DNA of 64,000 bases from Methyloradius palustris (lineage in GTDB: Bacteria > Pseudomonadota > Gammaproteobacteria > Burkholderiales > Methylophilaceae). The notes beneath the pieces were generated by a model, which saw only the letters and a program-made list of their open reading frames with translations, had not been told where the DNA came from and made no database searches. The position numbers and the translations under genes were made by a program. Location of the stretch: contig NZ_AP024110.1 in assembly GCF_019703875.1 (NCBI RefSeq), forward strand, positions 1,674,001 to 1,738,000. The letters are read 5' to 3'. Each line of letters begins with the position of its first letter. The stretch's first letter is position 1. Positions 53,026-62,241 of this stretch are shown here, piece after piece.

Positions 53026-53487
53026 TTAGTGCGCGTTACTGCGGATAAAAGCCACTACTTTCAACACCTCATCTACGGTCAAGCCCTGAGTTGGGTCATC
53101 CGGCAACATCAAACCTTTGCCTTTAGCACCCATACCACCAGCAGTACCGCCCCAGATGGTTTCAAAGATGCCTTGGTCATTAACGTTTTTGGCGTAGTTC
53201 CATTTGTCATCGGTCAGGTTAGGGCCCACGGCGCCTTCAGCATGCGCACCGTGGCAAGCTGTGCAGCTATATAGTTGGAATATCTTCTTGCCAGCCTTGA
53301 TAGCATCGGCATTGCCGATATAGCTATTCTTACCGCTCGCCATGAAGTCCTTGGCGGCTGGGCTATCCACCACATCTGCTGGAATCGAAAGTGGCTTGCC
53401 ATCCAGAGTTGATACAAACTTCACATCCGCTGCTTCAGCCAACCAGGGCGTAAGCAACAGCATTAATATAGATAATAGCTTCAACAT
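53026..53487 (-). CDS. xoxG: Periplasmic c-type cytochrome, probable electron acceptor of XoxF (XoxG-like)
   Basis: 153 aa from the ATG at 53487, preceded by a strong GGAGGA; the frame extends nine codons upstream but the signal peptide MLKLLSILMLLLTPWLAEA starts here. One haem site, CTACH (Cys75, Cys78, His79), and a likely axial Met in the C-terminal half (GGMGAKG or GLMLP). It lies 46 bp after xoxF, the place usually taken by the dedicated cytochrome of lanthanide methanol dehydrogenase, so the role is inferred from context. No xoxJ gene lies between or next to them. Confidence 0.85.
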   Translation of the reverse strand: MLKLLSILMLLLTPWLAEAADVKFVSTLDGKPLSIPADVVDSPAAKDFMASGKNSYIGNADAIKAGKKIFQLYSCTACHGAHAEGAVGPNLTDDKWNYAKNVNDQGIFETIWGGTAGGMGAKGKGLMLPDDPTQGLTVDEVLKVVAFIRSNAH

Positions 53488-53500
53488 ACATCCTCCGTTT

Positions 53501-53525
53501 GCCCCCTTCCACATAAGAAGGGGGC
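53501..53525 (-). promoter_or_regulatory. Intercistronic hairpin between xoxF and the cytochrome gene
   Basis: A perfect 9-bp stem GCCCCCTTC/GAAGGGGGC with a 7-nt loop, starting 8 bp after the xoxF stop and ending just before the cytochrome ribosome binding site. There is no T-run, so it looks like a 3'-end stabiliser or partial attenuator that would keep xoxF mRNA more abundant than the cytochrome message. Confidence 0.7.
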
Positions 53526-53533
53526 GTTATGTT

Positions 53534-55405
53534 TTATAGACTAAATACGTTCATGGCACCGCCGCCTGGGGCAGCGTTCCACTTGGTCAGCTCACGATAA
53601 CCACCAGCAGCACCAAGGCCATCAGTATCGTTATTGAGACCCAGGTTCATGGCAACACCAGCCCAGCCACCGATACCTGAGAGCACGCCAACATACTGTT
53701 TGCCTTTATGGCTCCAAGTAATGGCATTGCCGACGATGCCTGAACCTACCTGCATCTTCCACAACTCCTTACCAGTCTTGGCATCAACTGCCTTGAACCA
53801 GCGATCCAGCGTGCCGTAGAACACGATGTCGCTAGAGGTTACAAGTGCGCCGCCCCAGGCTGAGAACTTCTCTTTGTTGTACCAAACAGACTTGCCTTTG
53901 AGGCCATCCCAAGCCATGAAACCGCCCATTACACCTTCAGGCCCTGCAAACATGGTGAGGGTTGAACCTACCCATGGCTGACCAGCAACGTACTTGGACT
54001 CCACCGGTTCATAGGTCATGCAAACGTGGTTAAGCGGTACGTAGAACATGCCTGTTTTTGGCGAGTACGCTGAAGGCTGTTCGTCCTTAACACCCAGCGC
54101 TGATGGACAAATGCCCTTGGCGTCGTAATCTTGGTGTGTTGAGAACTTAGGGTCTTTCTGTGGCACGCCTGAAGCCAAGTCGATCTTGCTCGCCCAGTTA
54201 ACAAACTTATTCATCTTCTCAGCCACAATCAAAGTACCGTTGGTGCGATCAAAGGTATAACCGAAGCCATTGCGATCAAAATGGGTCGCCAGTTTCTTGC
54301 CTTGCGCTTCCCACAGCACAGTTTCATTCATGCCGTCGTAATCCCACTCGTCATGTGGTGTCATCTGGTAACCCCAGCGTGCAGCGCCAGTATCCAAGTC
54401 ACGAGCAAAAATTGTCATGGACCATTTGTTGTCACCAGGGCGTACATCTGGGTTCCAGGTGCCAGGATTGCCAGTGCCGTAGTACATCAGGTTCAACGTT
54501 GGGTCATATGAATACCAGCCCCAAGTCGAGCCACCACCGTGCTCCCAGCCATTCTTAATGGCTTGTGGCTTGAGCCAAGTTTTAACACCCAAGTCAGCTT
54601 CTGGAAACTTAAGCTTGGATTTATCCAGCGCTTTGAAAGAGCCGCCTTCAACATTGCCACCGCTCACATCTTCATAAACAGATAATGCGCTGTAGTGTGG
54701 GTTCTCTTTATTGAAGTCTTTACCAATCATGACATCAGTATCAGGGCCGTTACTGTAGGCACGCCAAGCAAGTGAACCGTCCTTGATGTTGTAGGCCGTA
54801 ATAAAACCACGAACACCATATTCACCGCCGGACATACCGGTGATGACTTTATCTTTGAACACATGTGGGGCGTTGGTGTTTGATTCACCTTTTTTAACAT
54901 CAACTACTTTAACTTCCCAAACCTTGGTGCCATCTTTGGCATTGAAGGCGATTAAAGTACCATCGTTCTGCTGCAGCAAAATCTTGCCATCACCATATCC
55001 AAGACCACGATTTACGTTGTCACAGCACAACAAAGCCTGAACTGAAGGGTCTTGCTTTGGAAAGTATGACCAGATGATCTTCTGGTTATCGTTCAAATCC
55101 AGGGCATATACGTTGTTAGGGAATGCGGTATGAACGTACATAATGTCATTAACAACCAGAGGCGCACCCTCATGGCCACGGTTAACACCAGTGGCAAACG
55201 TCCAGGCCTGTTTTAAATGGCCGACATTGCCTTTGTTGATTTGTGACAAACGGCTGTAGCCAGTATTCGCATAATCTTTACGCTGGCTTGCCCATTGGTT
55301 ATCGTCTTGCATAAGCTTGCTCAGGTCATCTTCTGCAAAAGCAGAATTGCAGATCAGACTAAGCAAACCAGCACCTACTGCTAGTTTTAATTGATGTGTT
55401 CTCAA
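53534..55405 (-). CDS. xoxF: Lanthanide-dependent PQQ methanol dehydrogenase, XoxF type
   Basis: Large subunit of about 623 aa that oxidises methanol to formaldehyde or formate in the periplasm with PQQ. Signal peptide ends after SAFA. Eight-bladed propeller landmarks: the vicinal disulfide CC (127-128, before DNVNRGLG), Glu195 (GGEYGV), Asn313 (GTGNPGTW) and Asp355 in PHDEWDYDG. Two residues on, Asp357 replaces the Ala of calcium-type MxaF; this extra Asp is the accepted mark of lanthanide binding. The likely start is TTG at 55405 behind GGAGAG; a TTG at 55417 is alternative. No mxaI-like small subunit nearby. Divergent from a sigma-54 activator. Confidence 0.95.
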   Translation of the reverse strand: MRTHQLKLAVGAGLLSLICNSAFAEDDLSKLMQDDNQWASQRKDYANTGYSRLSQINKGNVGHLKQAWTFATGVNRGHEGAPLVVNDIMYVHTAFPNNVYALDLNDNQKIIWSYFPKQDPSVQALLCCDNVNRGLGYGDGKILLQQNDGTLIAFNAKDGTKVWEVKVVDVKKGESNTNAPHVFKDKVITGMSGGEYGVRGFITAYNIKDGSLAWRAYSNGPDTDVMIGKDFNKENPHYSALSVYEDVSGGNVEGGSFKALDKSKLKFPEADLGVKTWLKPQAIKNGWEHGGGSTWGWYSYDPTLNLMYYGTGNPGTWNPDVRPGDNKWSMTIFARDLDTGAARWGYQMTPHDEWDYDGMNETVLWEAQGKKLATHFDRNGFGYTFDRTNGTLIVAEKMNKFVNWASKIDLASGVPQKDPKFSTHQDYDAKGICPSALGVKDEQPSAYSPKTGMFYVPLNHVCMTYEPVESKYVAGQPWVGSTLTMFAGPEGVMGGFMAWDGLKGKSVWYNKEKFSAWGGALVTSSDIVFYGTLDRWFKAVDAKTGKELWKMQVGSGIVGNAITWSHKGKQYVGVLSGIGGWAGVAMNLGLNNDTDGLGAAGGYRELTKWNAAPGGGAMNVFSL

Positions 55406-55494
55406 GCTACTCTCCAAAAAGATTGTTCTAAAAAGATATGATTGGTTTTACACACGCTAAACAGCCAACGTGCATGCATCCGTGAGAACAGTAT

Positions 55495-55510
55495 TGCAAG
55501 CCATATGCCA
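55495..55510 (-). promoter_or_regulatory. xoxF: Sigma-54 (-24/-12) promoter for xoxF
   Basis: On the minus strand the sequence reads TGGCAT-N5-TTGCA. Against the consensus TGGCAC-N5-TTGC(A/T) there is a single mismatch, and the GG-to-GC spacing is exactly 10 nt, which sigma-54 requires. Transcription would start near 55483, giving an 80-nt leader. The divergent gene encodes a sigma-54 activator. Confidence 0.75.
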
Positions 55511-55622
55511 GACAGTGAATTTAAGTGGGTAACTGCCCGCTGAGGCTTACCAGATAAGGCTTGGCGAAGGGCTGGGTTTTCAAGTACGGCTGAATGTAAA
55601 CGCTATGTTGTTGTGTCATAAA

Positions 55623-55659
55623 TGAACAGGTGTTAAATTGAATCGTGAACAGTTAACAC
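55623..55659. promoter_or_regulatory. Candidate activator binding sites (UAS) upstream of the xoxF promoter
   Basis: TGAACAG is repeated at 55623-55629 and 55646-55652. The first is followed by GTGTTAA (55630-55636) and the second by TTAACAC (55653-55659), the latter two forming an inverted repeat. They lie about 140-175 bp upstream of the predicted xoxF start site, the usual enhancer distance, and just before the activator gene. Confidence 0.5.
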
Positions 55660-55677
55660 TTTAATTACAGGTAAAAA

Positions 55678-57567
55678 ATGCCTAATTCGGTCATTGATAA
55701 ATCGCAAATCATACGAGATGCGCGCGAGACTTTTCTCAGCGGCGGCAAGCTACAAAAAGGCATAGTCGCTGAAGAAATCATTCGCTCTTGGGAGCGCTCT
55801 CTCGCTAACGGTATTGATGCTACAGCCAACAGCCGCAGCCAAGTATTAACCGTGGCTGAACTCAAGCAACGCCGCGAACAACATCATCAGTTGCTGGCCT
55901 ATGCCCAACCTGAAATGGCTACGCTGAATGAGCAGATCGCACATACGCGCAGCATGGTGATTTTGACGGATGACGAAGGCGTGATTTTGCATAGCCTGGG
56001 CGATAACCACTTCCTCACTGATCCGCAAAAAATTGCGCTGAGCGCAGGCGCTTCGTGGCATGAGAATGAACGCGGCACTAATGCGATTGGCACGGCATTG
56101 ATGGAAGCTGCGCCAATGACAGTACAAGGCGCGGAGCATTTTATTGAACGTAATCACATCCTGAGCTGTTCTGCAGTTCCAATCTTTGGCATTAGAAACG
56201 AATTACTGGGCACGCTGGATGTTTCAAATGATTTCCTGATTCCGCAGCAACATACGCTGGCCTTGGTAAAAATGGCTGCGCAGATGATAGAAAACCGCCT
56301 GTTTAGCGCCAGTTGCCAAGGTGATATCGCCCTGCACTTTCACGCCAGGCCAGAATTCATCGGCACACTATGGGAAGGCATTGCCGTTTTCAATGGCGAT
56401 GGCCGATTGCTGGCGATTAACCGCAGCGGACAGTTCCAGCTTGGTTTTGATAGCGAATTGATGAAAAATCGCGCAGTCTATTTCCAGGATATATTCGAGC
56501 CCACACTCAACAGCTTAAGCAGCGGCCACCTCGTATTCCCGATTAAGCTAAGCAATGGCGCACGCCTGTATGCGCGTGCTGATAGTAGTCAAAGCAAAGT
56601 ATCAGCCCAGCCTCTTCCCGTCACAAACAACAAGCCTGCAAAACGTGATTGCGCCGCCAATCTGGAGATGCTGAATACTGGCGATAGCCGCTTGGCTAAA
56701 GCCATCAGCCAAGTGCAACGTGTACTAGACCAAGATATTGCGATTCTGATTGAAGGCGAAACCGGCGTAGGCAAAGAGCTATTTGCACGCGCCATCCACG
56801 AAGCCAGTAGTCGCCAGGATGGCCCCTGGGTTGCAGTCAACTGTGCTGCACTGCCTGAAGGTCTGATTGAATCCGAGTTATTTGGTTATGAAGAAGGCGC
56901 GTTTACTGGCGCGCGGCGCAAAGGCAGTGCTGGCAAGCTGGAACAAGCCAATGGCGGCACGCTATTTCTGGATGAAATCGGCGACATGCCGCTGGCGTTG
57001 CAATCACGTCTCTTACGCGTATTGCAAGAACGCAGCGTGACGCCGCTGGGCAGCAGCAAATCAAAACCTCTCGATTTCATGCTAATCAGTGCTACCAACC
57101 AGAAGCTACGCGAGAATGTAGAAAAAGGAGTGTTCAGGCGCGACCTCTATTACCGCTTAAATGGCCTTAATGTGAGTTTGCCTGCTTTGCGCGAACGCAG
57201 TGATCTCGGCGCATTGATCAGCTTGATTATGGAAATCGAACAGGCTAGCAAAGCCAACATCAGCCCTTCTATTATGTCGCTGTTCAGGCAGCACCCATGG
57301 CCAGGTAATATTCGCCAGCTACACAATGTATTGAAAACCGCGCTGGCTTTGTCTGGTGGCGAGACTATTAATGAATCGCATTTATCAGATGATTTTCTTG
57401 AGGAAATGAGCCAGATCAACACCAGTGAGCCGCAGGCTTCCATGTCTGCACTCAATAGCGAGCTGGTGAGAACAACCCTGCACAAACATGCTGGTAATGT
57501 CTCGGCAGCGGCTCGCGAACTGGGGATTAGCCGCAACACCTTTTACCGCAAGATGAACGACCAATAA
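55678..57567 (+). CDS. Sigma-54-dependent transcriptional activator, AcoR-like
   Basis: 629 aa. An N-terminal GAF-type sensor (about residues 60-200) and a PAS-like segment (GTLWEGIAVFNGDGRLLAIN) precede the AAA+ domain: GETGVGKELFARAI (Walker A), GAFTGA at 407-412 contacting sigma-54, and GTLFLDEIGDMP (Walker B). A Fis-type HTH closes the protein (NVSAAARELGISRNTFYRK). There is no receiver domain, so it is likely triggered by a small ligand bound to GAF/PAS, like AcoR-type alcohol or acetoin regulators. Divergent from xoxF, with a sigma-54 promoter between, so xoxF is its likely target. It ends 11 bp before hrpA. Confidence 0.92.
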   Translation: MPNSVIDKSQIIRDARETFLSGGKLQKGIVAEEIIRSWERSLANGIDATANSRSQVLTVAELKQRREQHHQLLAYAQPEMATLNEQIAHTRSMVILTDDEGVILHSLGDNHFLTDPQKIALSAGASWHENERGTNAIGTALMEAAPMTVQGAEHFIERNHILSCSAVPIFGIRNELLGTLDVSNDFLIPQQHTLALVKMAAQMIENRLFSASCQGDIALHFHARPEFIGTLWEGIAVFNGDGRLLAINRSGQFQLGFDSELMKNRAVYFQDIFEPTLNSLSSGHLVFPIKLSNGARLYARADSSQSKVSAQPLPVTNNKPAKRDCAANLEMLNTGDSRLAKAISQVQRVLDQDIAILIEGETGVGKELFARAIHEASSRQDGPWVAVNCAALPEGLIESELFGYEEGAFTGARRKGSAGKLEQANGGTLFLDEIGDMPLALQSRLLRVLQERSVTPLGSSKSKPLDFMLISATNQKLRENVEKGVFRRDLYYRLNGLNVSLPALRERSDLGALISLIMEIEQASKANISPSIMSLFRQHPWPGNIRQLHNVLKTALALSGGETINESHLSDDFLEEMSQINTSEPQASMSALNSELVRTTLHKHAGNVSAAARELGISRNTFYRKMNDQ

Positions 57568-57578
57568 CTTAAACTCAA

Positions 57579-60500
57579 TCAGGGTTTAAGGTCAAACCAG
57601 AGTTTGTCCAAGCGCTTGGCCGATACTGGGAATGGTGTCTTAAGCTCCTGTGCAAACAGGGATACTCGCAACTCTTCTATTAACCAGCGATAGTTATCCA
57701 GCTCAGGGCTAACGTCTTGTCCCGCTTTGCGCAGCGCAATCACTTTCTCTTCCCAGCGCTGCCAGACTTGTTGCACTGACTGCGCGCTACGGGTATCGCG
57801 CTCTATGCTGGCCGGATATTTATCCAACCGCAATTTTAGGCATTTCATATAGCGTGGCAGGTGTTGCAAACTATCCCAAGGGGTTTGGCTGAAGAAACGT
57901 TTGGGTAATAGTTTGGATAGCTGCATCTCGACTTCGGCTTTAACCCGCGCCATGGGTGCTGGCAGGCTGGCGAGTTTTTGTGTGAGTGGTTGGTATTCGG
58001 CGCTAATCGCTTGCGCCAACCTTGAAGCCGCTTCGGCGACTGCTGGCAGGCGGGTTCTGGCGCGCTGTTTGAGATTCATGAACTCGGCATTGCTGCGCGG
58101 CAAGCTATCTTCACCAATAAAAGCACGGTCGGCAATCGCGGTGAGCATGTCTTCTCGCAGCTCGTCTGGGCTCACAATATTGCGCAGCAGCAAGGCGTAT
58201 TGATTGAATCCGGGCAGGCCTTTTTCCAGCTGCTTGATTTGTTCTTTAAGCTCAAATCGCATCAATCGGCAAACGCCCAGCCTGTGGGCTTTGATGGCGG
58301 CTGATTCGGTGTCGAACAGCTTGATGGAAACGCTATCGCCACGATCTTCCAGCGCGGGGTAGCCCGTGAGTGAACGGCCATCGCGATTGAACGACAGCGT
58401 AGCAGGCAAATCGCCGAAATCCCATTGTTTGAGGCCAGACTTCTCGATCTCAGGTGAAGCGCTTCTGAAAGTCAGTTGCGCGGCCTGACCGAGTTGCTGC
58501 TTGAGCGCATTCCAGTCTCGCCCCATCCCCAGTTCTCGTGCTTTTTCATCGACGATACGGAAATTCATCAACAGATGGGCTGGCAATGCATCTTGTGGCC
58601 AGTCGCTGGGCGAGATTTCAAGTTTTGGGCGCTGTTTAATGTAGATTGCCAAAGCTTGCAATATTGGGCTTTCGCCGACTTTGGTCTGTTCCAGAAAACC
58701 AGTCACAAACTCAGGTACGGGGACGCAAACACGCCTGTAGGTTTTGGGCAACGCTTTCACCAATGTGGTCAGCTTTTCGCGCAACATACCCGGAACCAGC
58801 CATTCAGCACGGGTTGAATCTAGCTGATTAAGTAGCGCGAGCGGCACTGTTGCTGTTACACCATCCAGCGGATGGCTGGGCTCAAAGCGATATTTAAGCG
58901 GCAGTGAAACGCCATCCATGACAAAGCTTTCAGGGAATTGCGCTTCGGTAACGCCGGCTGCACCATGTCGCATGAGTAGCTCGCGCGTGAGATACAACAA
59001 CTTGGGATTAGTCTTTTCCACAGTCTCGCGCCACGCTTCAAAACCAGCGCCGTTGATAATGCCTTCGGGGATGATCTCATCATAAAATGCGAACAAAGTA
59101 TGCTCATCCACCAATACATCCTGCCGTCGTGCCTTGTGTTCAAGCTCTTCAATCTCAGAGATCAATTTTCGGTTAGCCTCAAAGAACGGCGCGCGGGTAT
59201 CGAACTCCATATTCGCCAAAGCTTCACGAATAAAAATTTCGCGCGATTCCTTGGGGTCAATCGGCCCATAATGCACACGGCGCTTGGGGATGATAGTCAA
59301 ACCGTAAAGGCTGACGCGCTCCCAAGCCGCCACTTGCGCGAGCTTTCTATCCCAGCGTGGATCACTGTAATGGCTTTGCGTTAAACCGCGCGCGACTGGC
59401 TCAATCCAGTCTGGCTCTATCTTGGCGACACAGCGCGCATAGAGCTTGGTGGTGTCCATCAACTCAGCCGCCATCACCCATTTGGGGCGAGTTTTCTTGA
59501 GTGCTGAACCTGGCGCAATATTAAAACGGATGCCGCGCGCACCTTGGTAACTATCGGATTCGCCATCCTTAAAGCCAATATTGCCAAGCAGACCCGACAC
59601 CAGCGCACGGTGAATCTGGTCGTAGCTTGCGTCCAAATCATTGAGCTTAAAGTCCATCTCTGTGACGATACTCACAATCTGGCTATGCAGTTCACGCCAC
59701 TCTTTCAACCGAAGGAAAGAGAGGAAATTCTGGTGGCATTTATTGAGCAGCTCTTTGTTCGATTTTTTGTTCTTCAAGGCTTCGTCGTAGAAAGCCCAGA
59801 GCTTCAGATAGCCCATGAAGTCAGAGCGCTCGTCAGCAAATTTCGCATGCGCCTGGTCAGCAGCTTCGCGCTTATCCATTGGTCTTTCACGCGGGTCTTG
59901 AATAGACAAAGCACTGGCGATAATCAGTATCTCTTGCAGACAACTTTCTTTTTTTGCCGCCAATATCATGCGCCCAACTCGCGGGTCTAGCGGTAACTTG
60001 GCAAGCTGGTTGCCCACTTCAGTGATCTGGCGATTGCTATCGACTGCGCCTAGCTCCTGCAATAACTGGTAGCCATCGGTGATGAGTCTAGAACTTGGCG
60101 CCTCGATAAATGGAAACTCATTCACATCACCAAGCTTAAGCGCGGCCATGCGCAGAATGACGGCAGCCAGCGAGGAACGCAAAATCTCTGGCTCGGTAAA
60201 CTCAGGGCGATTATTAAAATCCTGCTCATCGTAAAGTCGCACACAAATACCATCTGAGACACGGCCACAACGGCCTGCACGCTGCCTTGCGGCGGCCTGC
60301 GAGATTTTCTCGATCTGCAATTGCTCGACCTTGGCGCGGGAACTGTAGCGATTCACCCGCGCAAGCCCAGCATCCACCACGTATTTAATGCCAGGCACGG
60401 TAAGCGAAGTTTCAGCCACATTGGTAGCCAACACAACACGGCGACCGCCAGACGGCCTGAATACCTTCTGCTGGTCTTCTATCGAAAGACGCGCGAATAA

Positions 60501-61622
60501 AGGCAATATCTCGGCGTGCTTGAGGTGTTTACGCAGATGGTCTGCCGTATCGCGAATCTCGCGCTCACCGGGTAAAAATACCAGCACATCGCCCCCACCT
60601 AAACGCGATAGATCATCTACAGTATCCAGAATCGCTTCTTCGATCGCCTCTTCGCGGTCATCCTCTGCTATCCAATCCTTGGCTGCGCGCCAGCCCGATT
60701 CGGTTTTACCTTTGCGCTGCACGCCCATCAAGTCTTCATTCAGTAGCAGAATATTGTCTTCATCCGCCACTTCATCTTCTTTGCTTTGTGCCTTGAAGCC
60801 AGCCTTGCCTAGTGGGCGATAGCGTATCTCTACCGGGTACGTGCGGCCTGAAACTTCAATCACGGGCGCACCATCAAAGTGGCGAGAGAAACGATCAGCA
60901 TCAATCGTGGCGCTGGTGACAATGACTTTTAAATCTGGGCGTTTGGGTAATAATTGCTTGAGATATCCCAGCAGGAAATCGATATTCAGACTGCGTTCAT
61001 GGGCTTCATCGATGATGATGGTGTCATAGGCATTGAGGAATCGATCGCCTTGCGTTTCAGCCAGCAAAATACCGTCCGTCATCAGCTTGATGTAGCTGGA
61101 TGCTGAAAGCTTGTCGTTGAAGCGAACTTTATAACCGACCACTTCGCCGAGCGGAGACTTCAACTCCTGCGCAATACGTGATGCCACAGATCGCGCAGCG
61201 ATTCGGCGCGGCTGCGTGTGACCAATCAAACCACTCACACCGCGGCCTAACTCCAAGCAGATTTTGGGCAGTTGCGTAGTTTTACCAGAACCAGTCTCAC
61301 CACAAACAATTACCACTTGATGCTTTGCAATAGCGGCGGCGATGTCTTCTTTCCTACCACTTACGGGCAGTTCGCTAGGAAAGTCAGGCTTGGGCAACGC
61401 CAGTTTACGGGCTTCTAATCGAGCAACAGACTCGCGCAGCTTGTTAGAAATCTCGGTGATTAAGCGATCTACAGGCTTTCCTTGCTCGAGGCTGGCGCGT
61501 GTTTGCTGTAATTTGCGGCGCAATGAAAAACGATCCACCAGCATGCAGGCTGGCAGTAGTTTTTCAAGTTGAGACAGCAGTTGTTGCTGGCTGGGCGCAG
61601 AAGTACGAGTGGTTTCGTTCAC
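57579..61622 (-). CDS. hrpA: DEAH-box ATP-dependent RNA helicase HrpA
   Basis: 1347 aa, the usual HrpA length. GETGSGKTTQLPKI (Walker A), IIIDEAHERSLNIDF (DEAH), TSATIDADRF, NVAETSLTVPGIKYVVD and QRAGRCGRVSDG are the DEAH motifs, followed by helicase-associated, OB-fold and the long HrpA-specific C-terminal domains. HrpA rescues stalled or collided ribosomes and processes mRNA in E. coli. It ends next to the convergent sigma-54 activator. Confidence 0.96.
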   Translation of the reverse strand: MNETTRTSAPSQQQLLSQLEKLLPACMLVDRFSLRRKLQQTRASLEQGKPVDRLITEISNKLRESVARLEARKLALPKPDFPSELPVSGRKEDIAAAIAKHQVVIVCGETGSGKTTQLPKICLELGRGVSGLIGHTQPRRIAARSVASRIAQELKSPLGEVVGYKVRFNDKLSASSYIKLMTDGILLAETQGDRFLNAYDTIIIDEAHERSLNIDFLLGYLKQLLPKRPDLKVIVTSATIDADRFSRHFDGAPVIEVSGRTYPVEIRYRPLGKAGFKAQSKEDEVADEDNILLLNEDLMGVQRKGKTESGWRAAKDWIAEDDREEAIEEAILDTVDDLSRLGGGDVLVFLPGEREIRDTADHLRKHLKHAEILPLFARLSIEDQQKVFRPSGGRRVVLATNVAETSLTVPGIKYVVDAGLARVNRYSSRAKVEQLQIEKISQAAARQRAGRCGRVSDGICVRLYDEQDFNNRPEFTEPEILRSSLAAVILRMAALKLGDVNEFPFIEAPSSRLITDGYQLLQELGAVDSNRQITEVGNQLAKLPLDPRVGRMILAAKKESCLQEILIIASALSIQDPRERPMDKREAADQAHAKFADERSDFMGYLKLWAFYDEALKNKKSNKELLNKCHQNFLSFLRLKEWRELHSQIVSIVTEMDFKLNDLDASYDQIHRALVSGLLGNIGFKDGESDSYQGARGIRFNIAPGSALKKTRPKWVMAAELMDTTKLYARCVAKIEPDWIEPVARGLTQSHYSDPRWDRKLAQVAAWERVSLYGLTIIPKRRVHYGPIDPKESREIFIREALANMEFDTRAPFFEANRKLISEIEELEHKARRQDVLVDEHTLFAFYDEIIPEGIINGAGFEAWRETVEKTNPKLLYLTRELLMRHGAAGVTEAQFPESFVMDGVSLPLKYRFEPSHPLDGVTATVPLALLNQLDSTRAEWLVPGMLREKLTTLVKALPKTYRRVCVPVPEFVTGFLEQTKVGESPILQALAIYIKQRPKLEISPSDWPQDALPAHLLMNFRIVDEKARELGMGRDWNALKQQLGQAAQLTFRSASPEIEKSGLKQWDFGDLPATLSFNRDGRSLTGYPALEDRGDSVSIKLFDTESAAIKAHRLGVCRLMRFELKEQIKQLEKGLPGFNQYALLLRNIVSPDELREDMLTAIADRAFIGEDSLPRSNAEFMNLKQRARTRLPAVAEAASRLAQAISAEYQPLTQKLASLPAPMARVKAEVEMQLSKLLPKRFFSQTPWDSLQHLPRYMKCLKLRLDKYPASIERDTRSAQSVQQVWQRWEEKVIALRKAGQDVSPELDNYRWLIEELRVSLFAQELKTPFPVSAKRLDKLWFDLKP

Positions 61623-61727
61623 AGAAGATGAATGAGCTTAACTAGCTGAAGATGAAATATGACATGAATTTTAACACGCTGGCAGGCTTGCTCTGTCTGT
61701 TAAGGCTATTAACTAATCAGGCAATGT

Positions 61728-62159
61728 TTATTTCATTACGCAGTCTTCAGTGCCAGTGTTACCACCTTTGAATGCAGGCTCAAAGTAGAACTTATGGAAA
61801 GCCAATTTGCCTTGTTTATTTTTCTTGATAGTTGCAACACCCGTGCCATAGTCCTTGGTGGCTGGGTTTTCTAGTGCAAAATGCATGGCAAACTGATTGC
61901 TATTCGCTGCGGCCTCACCTAGATAAGTGCCATACCCTGGCACCTCCAGCTTGAAATCGTAACTGGCATAAGACGCAAAGCTGTGTTCTGGCTTCAGCTT
62001 CATAGTCACCACCCCTGTATAGGCACCCTCTTTAGTGTCATTGCCAGTACATTCATACACACCGCTGTAATCCCTACCTGTAAAAGCAGGCTTTGCGGGC
62101 AATACAGCGCTGCTGAAAAGAGCGCTAACAAAGATGAATACTGAAAGATATTTTTTCAT
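61728..62159 (-). CDS. Secreted protein of unknown function
   Basis: 143 aa with a clear signal peptide (KKYLSVFIFVSALFSSAVLPA), then a beta-rich mature part beginning FTGRDYSGVYECTGNDTKEG and ending with EDCVMK. Two cysteines in the mature part may form a disulfide. I do not recognise a family; it is likely periplasmic or lipocalin-like in shape, which is a guess. Stand-alone gene, divergent from yihY by 82 bp. Confidence 0.75.
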   Translation of the reverse strand: MKKYLSVFIFVSALFSSAVLPAKPAFTGRDYSGVYECTGNDTKEGAYTGVVTMKLKPEHSFASYASYDFKLEVPGYGTYLGEAAANSNQFAMHFALENPATKDYGTGVATIKKNKQGKLAFHKFYFEPAFKGGNTGTEDCVMK

Positions 62160-62241
62160 GTGAGATTCCTTGGCATACTTATGATTAAATCTTTGACTGA
62201 TGTATTGAGCATCAGCCGCAAATTATATATGGAGCCAGCAT

